From JBDGYW01 sp964580055 (GTDB taxonomy: Bacteria; Gemmatimonadota; Gemmatimonadetes; Gemmatimonadales; GWC2-71-9): 64,000 nucleotides of DNA. Within the stretch, counting starts at the first letter, position 1, and each line of letters starts with the position of its first letter. The position numbers and the translations under genes were made by a program. A model generated the notes under the pieces. That model worked only from the letters and a program-made list of their open reading frames with translations, did no database searches and was not told the DNA's origin. The stretch is taken from NCBI GenBank assembly GCA_964580055.1, contig CAZOJI010000014.1, positions 20,764-84,763 of the forward strand, read 5' to 3'. Shown here one piece after another: positions 1 to 8,992 of this stretch.

Positions 1-2
1 AA

Positions 3-1922
3 CTCCATCTCGGCGGGCTCGGCACCAACGCCAAAATCATGTGGGACAGGGTCGGACCCGAAGTGCAACCCTTCGATGCCGAGAACCTCCTGGTATTCGG
101 CACCGGCCTGCTGGCAGGCACGCCTGCACCGGGCTGTAACCGAACCATAGTGTCATCGATCTCCCCGCAGACAAAGCTGTTCGCCTTTTCGATGATGGGT
201 GGTTTCTGGGGACCGGAGCTGAAATACGCCGGGTACGACAAAGTCATAATCCGCGGCAAAGCACCCGACCTGGTCTATCTCTGGATTGACGACGACAAGG
301 TCGAGATACGCGACGCCACGCACTATCGGGGCTTGGGCACCTTCGAGACCGCATCGCTGCTTCGTCAGGAACTCGACGACCCGCACGTGCAGGTCTCGTC
401 CATCGGTCTCGCCGGCGAGAACAGGGTATTCTACGCGTCCATCGAGCAGGGTCGCTCCAGCGCCAGCCGGCTCGGAATGGGCGCGGTCATGGGCGACAAG
501 AACCTGAAGGCGATAGCGGTTCGTGGATCAAAGGACATTCTGATAGCCCGCCCAGAGGAATTCCTCGAGCACTGCAACGAAGCATTGAAATACATAAAGC
601 ACAGGGAGAAGAACCCGCTCAAAGGCGTCATGCCGATTCTGGCCGGGCTCGGATCGCCTCAGGAGATGGCGGTCCACGACGAGCAGTGGCACACCGAAAA
701 CTTCATGTGGGGGAATGCTCGCGAGCGGCGCAAGGGTTTCTGGACTCCGGAGATTCAGGAGAAGTGGACCGAGACGATGGAGACCATGCGCACCCGTCTC
801 CTGAGCTGTCACAACTGCCCGATGAAGTGTGGCGCATCGATAGCGGTCGACACGCGTTTCTGCTCCTACATGATGAAGTGCTTCTCCAAGCTCACCTATA
901 CCATGGCGGCGTACTCGGATCTCGAGTTCGGCCTGAGGATCGCACAGAAGGCCACGGAACACGGCGTGGATGCCTTCTCAGCGCCGCAAACCATGGCTTT
1001 CGCCATGGAACTCTACGAGGCAGACATCCTCACCGACAAGGATTTCCCGGATATGCCGCCCGACAGCGAAGGACGCTTCTACTACCTGCTAGACAAGATC
1101 GTGCGGCGGGAGGGAATTGGCGACGTGCTGGCAGACGGCACCTACTGGGCGGCTGAGAGAATAGGAAACGGCGCACAGGAGTACGCTCACAACAACATCA
1201 AGAAGACCGAGCAACTGCCGCTCAAGCTCGGCATGCTGAACCCGATCTACTTCTTGATGTACTGCACGGGCGAGAAGATCAATATCACCCAAATCGAGGG
1301 CAACTGGCCGCAGGCGCCGTTCCCCAAGAGAGAGCACCGGGAAGCGTGGTGCGAGGACTGGCCGCACGTTCCCGACGAGCGGTTCAAGGAATGGTTCGTG
1401 GAGTGGGAGCTTCGCGGCGAAAAATCGATACCGAACTACCCGGACATTCCTGCCACGTGCGAGATCGTGAACTGGCAGGAGAAGATGCACTACATAGACG
1501 ACAGCACCGGAATGTGCGCCGGTTTGTCGTCATTCCCCTACAAGCCACCGTTCCACGTACACAACCTGCCGGGGTTGATCTCCTCGGGAGCCGGCATCGA
1601 TCTGGACGAAGAAGGTCTGGTGCAGCTCACCACGCGGAACCGCAATCTCGTCAGGGCCAACAACCTGCGCAGAGGCATGACACGCGCTGACGAGAAGCCT
1701 CCGGAAGATCACTGGAAGAAGAGGTTCCCCGAGCTCGAAAAGAAGCTGCTCGACGAATACTACAAGTTCAAAGGATGGAACGAAGACGGAGTCCCGACGC
1801 GGGAGACGCTGCACGAGCTGGGCCTAGACTATGTATACGAGGATTTCGTGGAGCGCGGAATTCTGAGAGCTGAAGAAGGTGTCGCGGCAGGCGTGGCCTC
1901 TAGCGAAGGGAAAACGTCGTGA
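3..1922 (+). CDS. bamB: Benzoyl-CoA reductase class II active-site subunit BamB (5' partial)
   Basis: This is the tungsten-pterin subunit of ATP-independent benzoyl-CoA reductase. It reduces benzoyl-CoA to cyclohexa-1,5-diene-1-carbonyl-CoA in the cytoplasm. The reading frame is open from position 3 and continues upstream, so the ATG at 39 is internal. The protein belongs to the aldehyde:ferredoxin oxidoreductase family. It has the [4Fe-4S] motif LLSCHNCPMKC near 805-837 and the distal Cys in STGMCAG near 1503-1520. The early segment GTGLLAGTPAPGCNRT is typical of the family. The stop overlaps the bamC start by 4 bp, and the bamCDEF genes directly behind it identify it as BamB rather than a general aldehyde oxidoreductase. 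Substrate specificity is inferred from this context. Confidence 0.93.
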   Translation, partial: LHLGGLGTNAKIMWDRVGPEVQPFDAENLLVFGTGLLAGTPAPGCNRTIVSSISPQTKLFAFSMMGGFWGPELKYAGYDKVIIRGKAPDLVYLWIDDDKVEIRDATHYRGLGTFETASLLRQELDDPHVQVSSIGLAGENRVFYASIEQGRSSASRLGMGAVMGDKNLKAIAVRGSKDILIARPEEFLEHCNEALKYIKHREKNPLKGVMPILAGLGSPQEMAVHDEQWHTENFMWGNARERRKGFWTPEIQEKWTETMETMRTRLLSCHNCPMKCGASIAVDTRFCSYMMKCFSKLTYTMAAYSDLEFGLRIAQKATEHGVDAFSAPQTMAFAMELYEADILTDKDFPDMPPDSEGRFYYLLDKIVRREGIGDVLADGTYWAAERIGNGAQEYAHNNIKKTEQLPLKLGMLNPIYFLMYCTGEKINITQIEGNWPQAPFPKREHREAWCEDWPHVPDERFKEWFVEWELRGEKSIPNYPDIPATCEIVNWQEKMHYIDDSTGMCAGLSSFPYKPPFHVHNLPGLISSGAGIDLDEEGLVQLTTRNRNLVRANNLRRGMTRADEKPPEDHWKKRFPELEKKLLDEYYKFKGWNEDGVPTRETLHELGLDYVYEDFVERGILRAEEGVAAGVASSEGKTS

Positions 1923-2473
1923 AAACCGAGAAGACGCTCGAGAACAAGAAGATCGTCAAAACAATCAAGGTCAACGTCGACCTGTGCAACGGCTGCCGAG
2001 CCTGCGAGGTCATCTGCTCTGCCCATCACGCCTCGCCCAAGTACAGCAGCAACAATCCGGCGAGGGCACGCGTCCGCGTGATTCGCGAACCGCTTTCGAA
2101 CATCTACGTCCCGGTGTTCGCCGGGGAGTACACCCCGGCCGAGTGCGCTGGCAGAGACAAGTATATCATCGACGGCAAGGAATACAATGAGTGCGCTTTC
2201 TGCCGCGCTTCGTGCCCTTCGCGCGATATCTTCAAGGAGCCTGACTCGGGTCTGCCGCTGAAGTGCGACATGTGCGAGTCCGATCCCACTCTCGAGGAGC
2301 CGCTCTGCGTGTCATGGTGCTTGGCCGATGCGCTGACCTATGAAGAAAGGGAAGAGGACGTCGAGGAAGAACCGAAGCCGGAGGAGGTGGACGAGGGGTT
2401 GGAGGCATTGGCAAACAGACACGGATGGGACAAGGTCGTGGAAGCGGTGACCAGAATGACAAAGAAGGCCTGA
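1919..2473 (+). CDS. bamC: BamC, ferredoxin-like Fe-S subunit of class II benzoyl-CoA reductase
   Basis: This 184-residue electron-transfer protein pairs with BamB. It starts at a GTG that overlaps the bamB stop (GTGA), the usual arrangement for translational coupling. Its Cys-rich motifs match the DMSO-reductase-type four-cluster ferredoxin family: CNGCRACEVICSAHH near the N-terminus, ECAFCRASCPSRDIF in the middle, then CDMCES and CVSWCLADAL. The C-terminal 50 residues are acidic (EEREEDVEEEPKPEEVDEG) and carry no cluster motif. They may be a docking tail. In the family it passes electrons between BamB and the Hdr-like module. Confidence 0.9.
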   Translation: MKTEKTLENKKIVKTIKVNVDLCNGCRACEVICSAHHASPKYSSNNPARARVRVIREPLSNIYVPVFAGEYTPAECAGRDKYIIDGKEYNECAFCRASCPSRDIFKEPDSGLPLKCDMCESDPTLEEPLCVSWCLADALTYEEREEDVEEEPKPEEVDEGLEALANRHGWDKVVEAVTRMTKKA

Positions 2474-2475
2474 GC

Positions 2476-3657
2476 GTGAACGGCGTCGACACTGTAGCTC
2501 CACTCGCGGAAATCGTCGAAGAGATAAAGGAAGCCGGTGGCGAGGTATTCAAGTACTGCTACCAGTGCGGCAAGTGTGACGTGGTCTGCCCCTGGAACAG
2601 GGTGCGGCCCTTCAGCATCCGCAAGATAGTCTGGCAGGCTACGCTCGGCCTTCCCGAAATCGAACTGGACGAGATCTGGCGCTGCACTACCTGCGGGATG
2701 TGTCCGTCCCAATGCCCCAGGGGGGTCGATCAGATCGAAATCGGAGTTGCCATCCGCAGGATCGCCACCGCGTATGACGTGTTTCCGAATTCGGTAGCCG
2801 CCCTGTCCACGGCAGGCAGCAGCCTCGCGGGTGACGGCAACCCGTTGAGCGAAGACAGAGACAAGCGCGACGCTTGGGCGAGCGGACTCTCTCTCAAGCC
2901 CTTCGCAGAGGGGATGGAGATCCTGTTCTTCGTGGGCTGCTACTACAGCTATGACCCGCGGCTTCAGAAAGTGGCCAAAGCCACCGCCAGAATCTTGAAG
3001 CGTGCCGGCGTCGACTTCGGGATACTCGGCAACCAGGAGAGCTGTTGCGGCGAGAGCATCCGCAAGACCGGAAATGAAGAGGTCTTCAAAACCCTCGCCA
3101 GGGACAACATCAAGGCCTTCATCGACAACGGGGTAAAAAGGGTGCTGGTCGCCTCCCCGCACTGCTACCACACCTTCAAGAACGAGTACCCCGAGTTCAT
3201 GGTCAATTTCGACGTTGTTCACATCTCGGAGTTTTTGACTGAGCTGATCGAACAGGGGCGGTTGCAGATCAAGGGCGAATTCAACAAGAAGGTCACCTTC
3301 CACGACCCGTGTTACCTGGGACGGCACAACGGCATCTACGACCAGCCGCGCGACATCCTCCAGAGGGTGGCGGGGCTGGATCTGGTGGAGATGGCCGATT
3401 CCCGCGAGAACAGCTTCTGCTGCGGCGGCGGCGGCGGCAGGATATGGGCTGAGACTCCGAAAGAAGAACGTTTCTCGGACCTCAGGGTGGCACAGGCCGC
3501 GGAGGTGGGAGCTCAGGTGTTGGCCACTGCATGTCCCTACTGCATCAGCAATTTCGAGGAAAGCAGACTGAGCATGGAAGGGGAGAATGCACCTCAGATA
3601 ATGGACATCACCGAAGTCTTGAATCAAGCGCTCGAGGGAAGCGAGGAGAAACAATGA
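2476..3657 (+). CDS. bamD: BamD, HdrD-like (CCG-domain) subunit
   Basis: This is a heterodisulfide-reductase HdrD-like subunit of about 393 residues from a GTG at 2476, which follows AGAAGG by about seven bases. An in-frame ATG further upstream at 2425 lies inside bamC and is less likely. The N-terminus has two [4Fe-4S] motifs, CYQCGKCDVVCP and CTTCGMCPSQCP. Two CCG domains follow: FVGCYYSYD with NQESCCGES and SPHCYH, then FHDPCYLGRHN with FCCGGGGG and ACPYCISNF. Such domains bind the non-cubane clusters of HdrB. In the BamB-I complex this subunit probably works with BamE in electron bifurcation or confurcation. The stop overlaps bamE. Confidence 0.9.
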   Translation: MNGVDTVAPLAEIVEEIKEAGGEVFKYCYQCGKCDVVCPWNRVRPFSIRKIVWQATLGLPEIELDEIWRCTTCGMCPSQCPRGVDQIEIGVAIRRIATAYDVFPNSVAALSTAGSSLAGDGNPLSEDRDKRDAWASGLSLKPFAEGMEILFFVGCYYSYDPRLQKVAKATARILKRAGVDFGILGNQESCCGESIRKTGNEEVFKTLARDNIKAFIDNGVKRVLVASPHCYHTFKNEYPEFMVNFDVVHISEFLTELIEQGRLQIKGEFNKKVTFHDPCYLGRHNGIYDQPRDILQRVAGLDLVEMADSRENSFCCGGGGGRIWAETPKEERFSDLRVAQAAEVGAQVLATACPYCISNFEESRLSMEGENAPQIMDITEVLNQALEGSEEKQ

Positions 3658-6600
3658 CGGCCGCGGGCACCAACTTCGGAGACGTGATGGTCGTTGGTGG
3701 CGGCATCAGCGGCATCCAGGCCGCGCTCGATCTCGCAACCTCGGGTTACAAGGTATACCTCGTCGAGAAAGACCCCGCCATCGGCGGGAAGATGGCGCAG
3801 CTCGACAAGACTTTCCCCACCAACGACTGCTCGATGTGCATCGAGTCGCCCAAGTTCATCGAATGCGACCGTCACCCGAACATAGAGATCCTGACGTACA
3901 CTGAAGTCGACAGCGTCGAGGGCCAGGCGGGCGACTTCGACGTCACCTTGACCCGCAAGCCGAGGTATGTGAAAGAGGACGTGTGCACGGGCTGTACCAC
4001 CTGCGTGGAGTATTGCCCGATCAACATTCCCGATCCGTTCAACCAGGGGCTGTCGGATAACAAGGCAACCCACATGTACTTCGCGCAGGCCGTTCCCCTC
4101 GTGCCGTACATCGACGCGGAGTGCCTTTACCTCAAAGACGATAAGTGTTCCATCTGCGAGAGCGTCTGCCAGAACCAGGCAATTGACCTTCGTCAGAAGG
4201 AGCAAGAGCAGGTCGTCAATGTCGGCGCGATCGTGCTATCGCCCGGTTATGGCGCCTTCGATCCGAAGATCAGGGGCGACTACGGTTACGGAACCATCGA
4301 TAATGTGGTTACCAGCCTCGATTTCGAGCGGCTGCTCTGTGCCACCGGTCCGCACGAGGGTGAGATCCTGCGCCCGTCGGACCACGAGCACCCGCACAAG
4401 ATCGCCTGGATCCACTGCGTCGGATCGAGGCAGGTGCAAGACGGCGGCCACAGCTATTGCTCCTCGGTTTGCTGCTCGTACATCCAAAAACAGGTCATCC
4501 TCGCCAAGGACCACGACGCCGGCACTGAGGCCGTAGTCTTCCACAACGACATCCGATCGTACGGCAAGGATTTCGAGCGCTTCTATCACAGAGCTGAGAG
4601 TCTTCCCGGTGTGCGCTTCGTCCGAAGCTACGTCCAGATCGGCCGCGAGATCCCGGAGACCAAAAACGTCACGATCCGCTACGCCACCAACAACGAGGGT
4701 GTCAAGGAGGAGGAATTCGACCTCGTGGTTCTGGGCATAGGGCTGGCGCCCCCCGCCAACGTGGAGCACCTGTCCGAGCAGTTCGGTATCGAATTGAACG
4801 AACACGGATTCTGCAAGACGAACCCGACCAATCCAATCGAGACCACTCGACCGGGCGTGTTCGTGAGCGGTGCGTTCCAGGGACCGATGGATATTCCCGA
4901 ATCTGTGATGAGCGCGAGCGGATCGAACGCGCTCGCAGGTGCGCTGCTAAGTTCACGGAGAGGCAAGCTGGACGTGGAGAGGGTGTACCCCGAGGAGCGA
5001 GACGTATCCGTGGAGGAGGTCAAGGTCGGTGTCTTCACGTGTCACTGCGGCGCCAACATCGGACGTGTGGTGAACATACCCGAGGTGACGGAATACGCGG
5101 GTACACTCGACACGGTAGCGCACGCGGAAGAGGGTCTGTTCATCTGCTCAACGGACGCCGCGGAGCAGATAGCGAACACAATCAGGGAGAAAGGCCTGAA
5201 CCGAGTAGTGGTGGCCGCGTGCACTCCTCGCACACATGAGCCGTTGTTCCGCGACACTCTGCGGGAAGGCGGGATCAACCAATACTTCTTCGACATGGCC
5301 AACATCAGGGAGCACTGCTCCTGGGTTCACTCCAAGCAGAAGGAAGAGGCCACTGCCAAGGCAAAAGACATAATCCGCATGTCAGTAGCCAGGGCCATCG
5401 ACCTGGAGCCTCTCGAGGAGTACGAGCTGCCGGTCAACAAGACGACCCTCGTGGTCGGTGGGGGCGTTGCCGGAATGAACGCCGCGCTCGGCCTCGCCAA
5501 TCAGGGGTTCGAGGTTTATCTGGTGGAGAAGCAGGACGAGTTGGGCGGCATGGCCCGGCGCATCCAGACCACGCTGGAAGGGTTGGACGTACAGGCATAC
5601 GTAAAGGATCTGATCCGCCAGGTTTACCAGAACCCGCTAGTACATGTCTATCACGGAGCAACCATCACGGACTCGTCAGGATACGTGGGCAGCTTCGAGA
5701 CAACCGTGAAATCGGAGGGCCGAACAAAGACTTTCCTGCACGGCGCCACGATTATTGCCACCGGAGCCGAGGAGCACAAACCGACCGAATACCTCTACGG
5801 CGAAGACGATCGGGTAATGACGCAGGTCGAAGTCGAAGAGAGGCTCGCCAACGGCGACGAGACGCTCGCGAACGCGCGTAGCGCTGTGATGATCCAGTGC
5901 GTCGGCTGCAGGGAGGAGGGACGCGACTACTGCGCAAGGGTATGCTGCAGCCAGGCGGTGAAGAACGCGCTCAAGCTCAAGGCGATCAATCCCGACATGG
6001 ACATCTACATCCTGTATCGGGATATGCGCACCTACGGCTTCAGGGAAGACTATTATTTCGAGGCGGCGAACCAGGGTGTCCGATTCGTGCGCTGGGAGCC
6101 TGATGGACCGGGCGGCAAGCCCGAGGTTGAACCCGCAACCGATGAGGGAGGCAAGCCCGTTCTGCAGGTGGCGGTATTCGACCACGTACTCGGCCAGAGG
6201 CTCGTTTTGGACGCCGACGTCGTGGCACTGTCGGCGGCGGCCGTGCCATCCCTGGGCAACCCGGAGATCGCGCGACTCTTCAAGGTCACGGTGAACTCCG
6301 ACGGATTCTTCCAGGAAGCGCATGTGAAGCTCAGGCCCGTGGACTTCGCCGCCGACGGCGTATTCATGTGCGGCGCCGGTCACTACCCCAAGCATCTCGC
6401 CGAAGCGGTGAGTCAAGCCTACGGTGCGGCGGGGCGAGCCGTGACCCTCTTGTCAAAAGACACCGTCACTGCCTCGGGCTCGGTCTGCGAGGTCGACGAG
6501 TCGGCATGTATCGCCTGTGGGGCCTGTTTGGACGTCTGCACCTACGGCGCTATCCATTGGCGCGGCAAGAAGGGCAACCAGACTGCCGAGGTTAATCCGG

Positions 6601-6749
6601 CTTTGTGCAAAGGAGACGGTCTCTGCTGCTCGAACTGTCCGACCAACGCCATAGTACTCAGGCATTTCACCAATCAGGAGGTATTCAATCAGATCGATGC
6701 AGCGCTTTCGGAATCGTGGTCACCAACGAGAGAGGAGGTAGGAGCATGA
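3654..6749 (+). CDS. bamE: BamE, duplicated HdrA-like flavoprotein
   Basis: This is an HdrA-type flavin- and Fe-S-containing subunit of 1031 residues. The ATG at 3654 overlaps the bamD stop and follows GAGGAG. The order is: FAD site GGGISGIQAALDLA near residue 15, the Cys segment TNDCSMCIESPK, two [4Fe-4S] motifs (CTGCTTCVEYCP and CSICESVCQ), the segment VFTCHCGANIG near residue 460, a second FAD site VVGGGVAGMNAALGLA near 600, and C-terminal CIACGACLDVCTYGA and CCSNCPTNA. HdrA proteins hold the bifurcating FAD. The duplicated flavin layout is typical of BamE. It sits between bamD and bamF with 4-bp overlaps on both sides. Confidence 0.9.
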   Translation: MTAAGTNFGDVMVVGGGISGIQAALDLATSGYKVYLVEKDPAIGGKMAQLDKTFPTNDCSMCIESPKFIECDRHPNIEILTYTEVDSVEGQAGDFDVTLTRKPRYVKEDVCTGCTTCVEYCPINIPDPFNQGLSDNKATHMYFAQAVPLVPYIDAECLYLKDDKCSICESVCQNQAIDLRQKEQEQVVNVGAIVLSPGYGAFDPKIRGDYGYGTIDNVVTSLDFERLLCATGPHEGEILRPSDHEHPHKIAWIHCVGSRQVQDGGHSYCSSVCCSYIQKQVILAKDHDAGTEAVVFHNDIRSYGKDFERFYHRAESLPGVRFVRSYVQIGREIPETKNVTIRYATNNEGVKEEEFDLVVLGIGLAPPANVEHLSEQFGIELNEHGFCKTNPTNPIETTRPGVFVSGAFQGPMDIPESVMSASGSNALAGALLSSRRGKLDVERVYPEERDVSVEEVKVGVFTCHCGANIGRVVNIPEVTEYAGTLDTVAHAEEGLFICSTDAAEQIANTIREKGLNRVVVAACTPRTHEPLFRDTLREGGINQYFFDMANIREHCSWVHSKQKEEATAKAKDIIRMSVARAIDLEPLEEYELPVNKTTLVVGGGVAGMNAALGLANQGFEVYLVEKQDELGGMARRIQTTLEGLDVQAYVKDLIRQVYQNPLVHVYHGATITDSSGYVGSFETTVKSEGRTKTFLHGATIIATGAEEHKPTEYLYGEDDRVMTQVEVEERLANGDETLANARSAVMIQCVGCREEGRDYCARVCCSQAVKNALKLKAINPDMDIYILYRDMRTYGFREDYYFEAANQGVRFVRWEPDGPGGKPEVEPATDEGGKPVLQVAVFDHVLGQRLVLDADVVALSAAAVPSLGNPEIARLFKVTVNSDGFFQEAHVKLRPVDFAADGVFMCGAGHYPKHLAEAVSQAYGAAGRAVTLLSKDTVTASGSVCEVDESACIACGACLDVCTYGAIHWRGKKGNQTAEVNPALCKGDGLCCSNCPTNAIVLRHFTNQEVFNQIDAALSESWSPTREEVGA

Positions 6750-7588
6750 CAGGACTAGGCTTTACGCCCAGGATCGTCGCTTTCCTCTGCAATTGGTGAG
6801 CGTATTCCGCTGCGGACCTGTCTGGCGTGACCAGACAAAGCTATGCACCGGAGATTCGAATCATACGCCTGATGTGCACAGGCAGGGTGGACCTGTCGTT
6901 CGTGCTGCGCGCGTTCCAGAAGGGGGCGGACGGCGTGATCATCGGGGGCTGCTGGCTCGGCGAGTGCCATTACGTGACCGAGGGCAACTACTATGCGTTG
7001 AACATGATGCATCTGTGCAAGAAGTTGCTCGAGTACGCCGGCATCAATCCCGAGCGGCTCAGGATCGAGTGGATATCAGCGGCCGAAGGCATGCGGTTCG
7101 CCGAGATCATGAACGACTTCACCGAGAAGCTCGAGGAATTGGGCCCTGCGCAAGACGGCAACGGTGCGGATTCGAACGAGGTTGCTTCCAAGCTGGAAGA
7201 GATCCAGGAACTCGTACCTTACATCAAGATAAACAAGAGGGAAAAGCTGGCCACGCGGCTCGACAAAGAAGGGGATTACGACCAGCTATACACCGGCGAT
7301 GAAGTAGAGAGGATCTTCAGTGAGGTAATCTCCTACTACATCGATCCGGACAACTGCAAAGCCTGCATGATTTGTCTCAGGAAATGCCCTGTGGACGCGA
7401 TTGCGGGCGGCAAGAACCTGATACACGTGATCGATCAGGCGAGCTGCATAAGGTGCGGTACCTGCTATGAAGTCTGCCCCGACCGTTTCAGTGCGGTGAG
7501 TGAGATTTCGGGCAGATCGGTACCGGACCCGCTTCCCGAAGACAAGAGAACGATCGTCAGGAAGCAGGCGGGGAAAGGCACGGCCTAG
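6746..7588 (+). CDS. bamF: BamF, MvhD-like selenoprotein (in-frame TGA = selenocysteine, codon 18)
   Basis: The true start is the ATG at 6746, overlapping the bamE stop and preceded by GGAGGTAGGAG. The frame runs MTGLGFTPRIVAFLCNW, then TGA (6797-6799), then AYSAADLSGVTRQ and on without a break to 7588, giving 280 residues. MvhD-family proteins have Cys at this point (FLCNW-C-x-Y), so the TGA most likely encodes selenocysteine. A gene caller would wrongly start at the ATG at 6827. Other features are the MvhD motifs RLMCTGRVD and GGCWLGECHY and two C-terminal [4Fe-4S] sets, CKACMICLRKCPVDAI and CIRCGTCYEVCP. MvhD links HdrA to a hydrogenase or NAD module. Here the partner is presumably BamGHI. 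BamF of Geobacter is also known to contain selenocysteine. Confidence 0.93.
6797..6840 (+). promoter_or_regulatory. Selenocysteine codon with predicted bacterial SECIS hairpin
   Basis: The TGA is at 6797-6799. From 6819 to 6837 the sequence forms a perfect 7-bp stem, TGTCTGG / CCAGACA, with a 5-base loop CGTGA. The loop begins about 26 bases after the TGA and has a G in its second position. This matches the distance and loop-G pattern expected of bacterial SECIS elements bound by SelB. The selA, selB, selC and selD genes are not in the window. Confidence 0.8.
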
Positions 7589-7611
7589 GGAACACCCGAT
7601 GCATCTTCGAA

Positions 7612-8973
7612 TCAAATACCCTGTTCAATCATGGCATCGGCGACTCTGACGAACCCGGCAATGTTCGCGCCGCTGACGTAATCCCCGGGCGCGCCGAACT
7701 CCCGAGCAACATCCAGGCAAGTTTCATGGATGTTCTTCATGATTATCCTGAGTCGACTGTCAACTTCATCACGTGTCCAGGGGTAATGCATGCTGTTCTG
7801 AGCCATCTCGAGTCCAGCCACAGCAGACCCACCGGCGTTAGCTGCTTTGCCTGGTGCGTAGAGAACCTCGTGGTCGCGGAATACTATTCTCGCATCCGGC
7901 GTAGTGGGCATATTGGAGCCCTCCACTACGAGTTCGATTCCGTTCTTGAGTAGTGCCCTGGCATCGCTGCTGTTGATCTCGTTCTGGCTTGCGCAAGGGA
8001 ACGCACAATCCGCTTCGCGATGCCACACCGGGTTTTCGTCCACGTTGCCCGACTCAGCCGAGGTAAACTCGGCGCTAGAAAACTCTGCGGCGAACTCCCG
8101 CACCGGTCCACGGCGTACGTTCTTCAGTTCCTTCAGCCAATCCAGTTTTTCTGTATCAATACCCTCGGGGTCGTAAATGGAACCACCCGTGTCGGAGACA
8201 GATACCACTATAGCACCAAGTGCGATCAACTTCTCTATCGTAGACAGCGCGACCTTCCCGCTACCTGAAACCAGGCAGGTTCTTCCTTCGAGGTTTTCGT
8301 TCAGGCTAGCGAGCATCTCCTCAGCAAAGTACACGACACCGTATCCCGTAGCTTCCGCGCTCATCAATGAACCGCCCCAACTCAAGCCCTTCCCTGTAAG
8401 GACTCCGGCGAACTCATTCCGCAACTTGCGGTATTGGCCGAACAGGTAGCCGATTTCGCGCCCGCCCACACCGATATCACCGCCCGGTACGTCGGTGTTG
8501 GGGCCGATGTGCCTGTGCATCTCGTCCATGAAGCTCTGACAGAACCGCATCACCTCCTGATCGCTTCTGCCCTTGGGGTTGAAATCGGCTCCGCCGTAAC
8601 CCGCACCCATTGGCAAGGTGGTGAGGCTGTTCTTGAACACTTGCTCCAAGGCGAGGGATTTCAGAATCCCCAGGTTGACAGAGGGATGAAAGCGCAAACC
8701 ACCCTTGTAAGGTCCGATGGCGCCGTTCATCTCTACACGATGACCTCGATTGATCCAGATTTGCCCTTCATCGTCTACCCAGGAGATCCGGAACACGACG
8801 GTTCGCTCGGGCTCGATGATCCGTTCCAGGATCCTGGCTTCTCTGTACCTCGGATTTCGCTCCAGCAGCGGGGCAAGCGACTCCACCACTTCCTGAACCG
8901 TCTGGTGGAATTCCGGCTCGCTCGGATTTCGCGATTTCACCTCAGCCATCAGTTTCTGAACGTAAGCAGACAT
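7612..8973 (-). CDS. Glutamate dehydrogenase homologue lacking the catalytic lysine
   Basis: This is a 453-residue, full-length member of the hexameric GdhA family. The fold motifs are conserved: GPYKGGLRFHP with the glutamate-binding Lys90, Lys114, the DVPGGDIGVGGRE segment with Asp166, and KAANAGG. The usual catalytic motif MGGGKGG is replaced by MGAGYGG, putting Tyr at position 126 where the essential lysine belongs. The substrate serine of the SGLEM motif is Ala386 (VAGLEM), and the dinucleotide motif GSGNV is GSGKV. It is therefore probably not a normal glutamate dehydrogenase. It could be a pseudoenzyme, a regulatory subunit or an enzyme with another substrate. It lies 19 bp behind the ATP-grasp/nucleotidyltransferase gene as the last gene of the bamGHI operon, and its end converges with bamF. 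Confidence 0.88.
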   Translation of the reverse strand: MSAYVQKLMAEVKSRNPSEPEFHQTVQEVVESLAPLLERNPRYREARILERIIEPERTVVFRISWVDDEGQIWINRGHRVEMNGAIGPYKGGLRFHPSVNLGILKSLALEQVFKNSLTTLPMGAGYGGADFNPKGRSDQEVMRFCQSFMDEMHRHIGPNTDVPGGDIGVGGREIGYLFGQYRKLRNEFAGVLTGKGLSWGGSLMSAEATGYGVVYFAEEMLASLNENLEGRTCLVSGSGKVALSTIEKLIALGAIVVSVSDTGGSIYDPEGIDTEKLDWLKELKNVRRGPVREFAAEFSSAEFTSAESGNVDENPVWHREADCAFPCASQNEINSSDARALLKNGIELVVEGSNMPTTPDARIVFRDHEVLYAPGKAANAGGSAVAGLEMAQNSMHYPWTRDEVDSRLRIIMKNIHETCLDVAREFGAPGDYVSGANIAGFVRVADAMIEQGI

Positions 8974-8992
8974 CAGTCGACTCTCTCTCGGG

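Noticed and set aside
1089..1490. Long minus-strand frames inside bamB and many similar ones elsewhere
   Set aside because: These are GC-driven shadows of real genes without start signals or known motifs.
6746..6799. bamF as a pseudogene with a nonsense mutation
   Set aside because: The stop is TGA at the exact conserved cysteine, a SECIS-like hairpin follows, and there is no other damage.
6827..7588. bamF starting at the ATG at 6827
   Set aside because: It would remove the conserved MvhD N-terminus. The frame upstream reads through TGA 6797-6799 with full family similarity and a good start at 6746.
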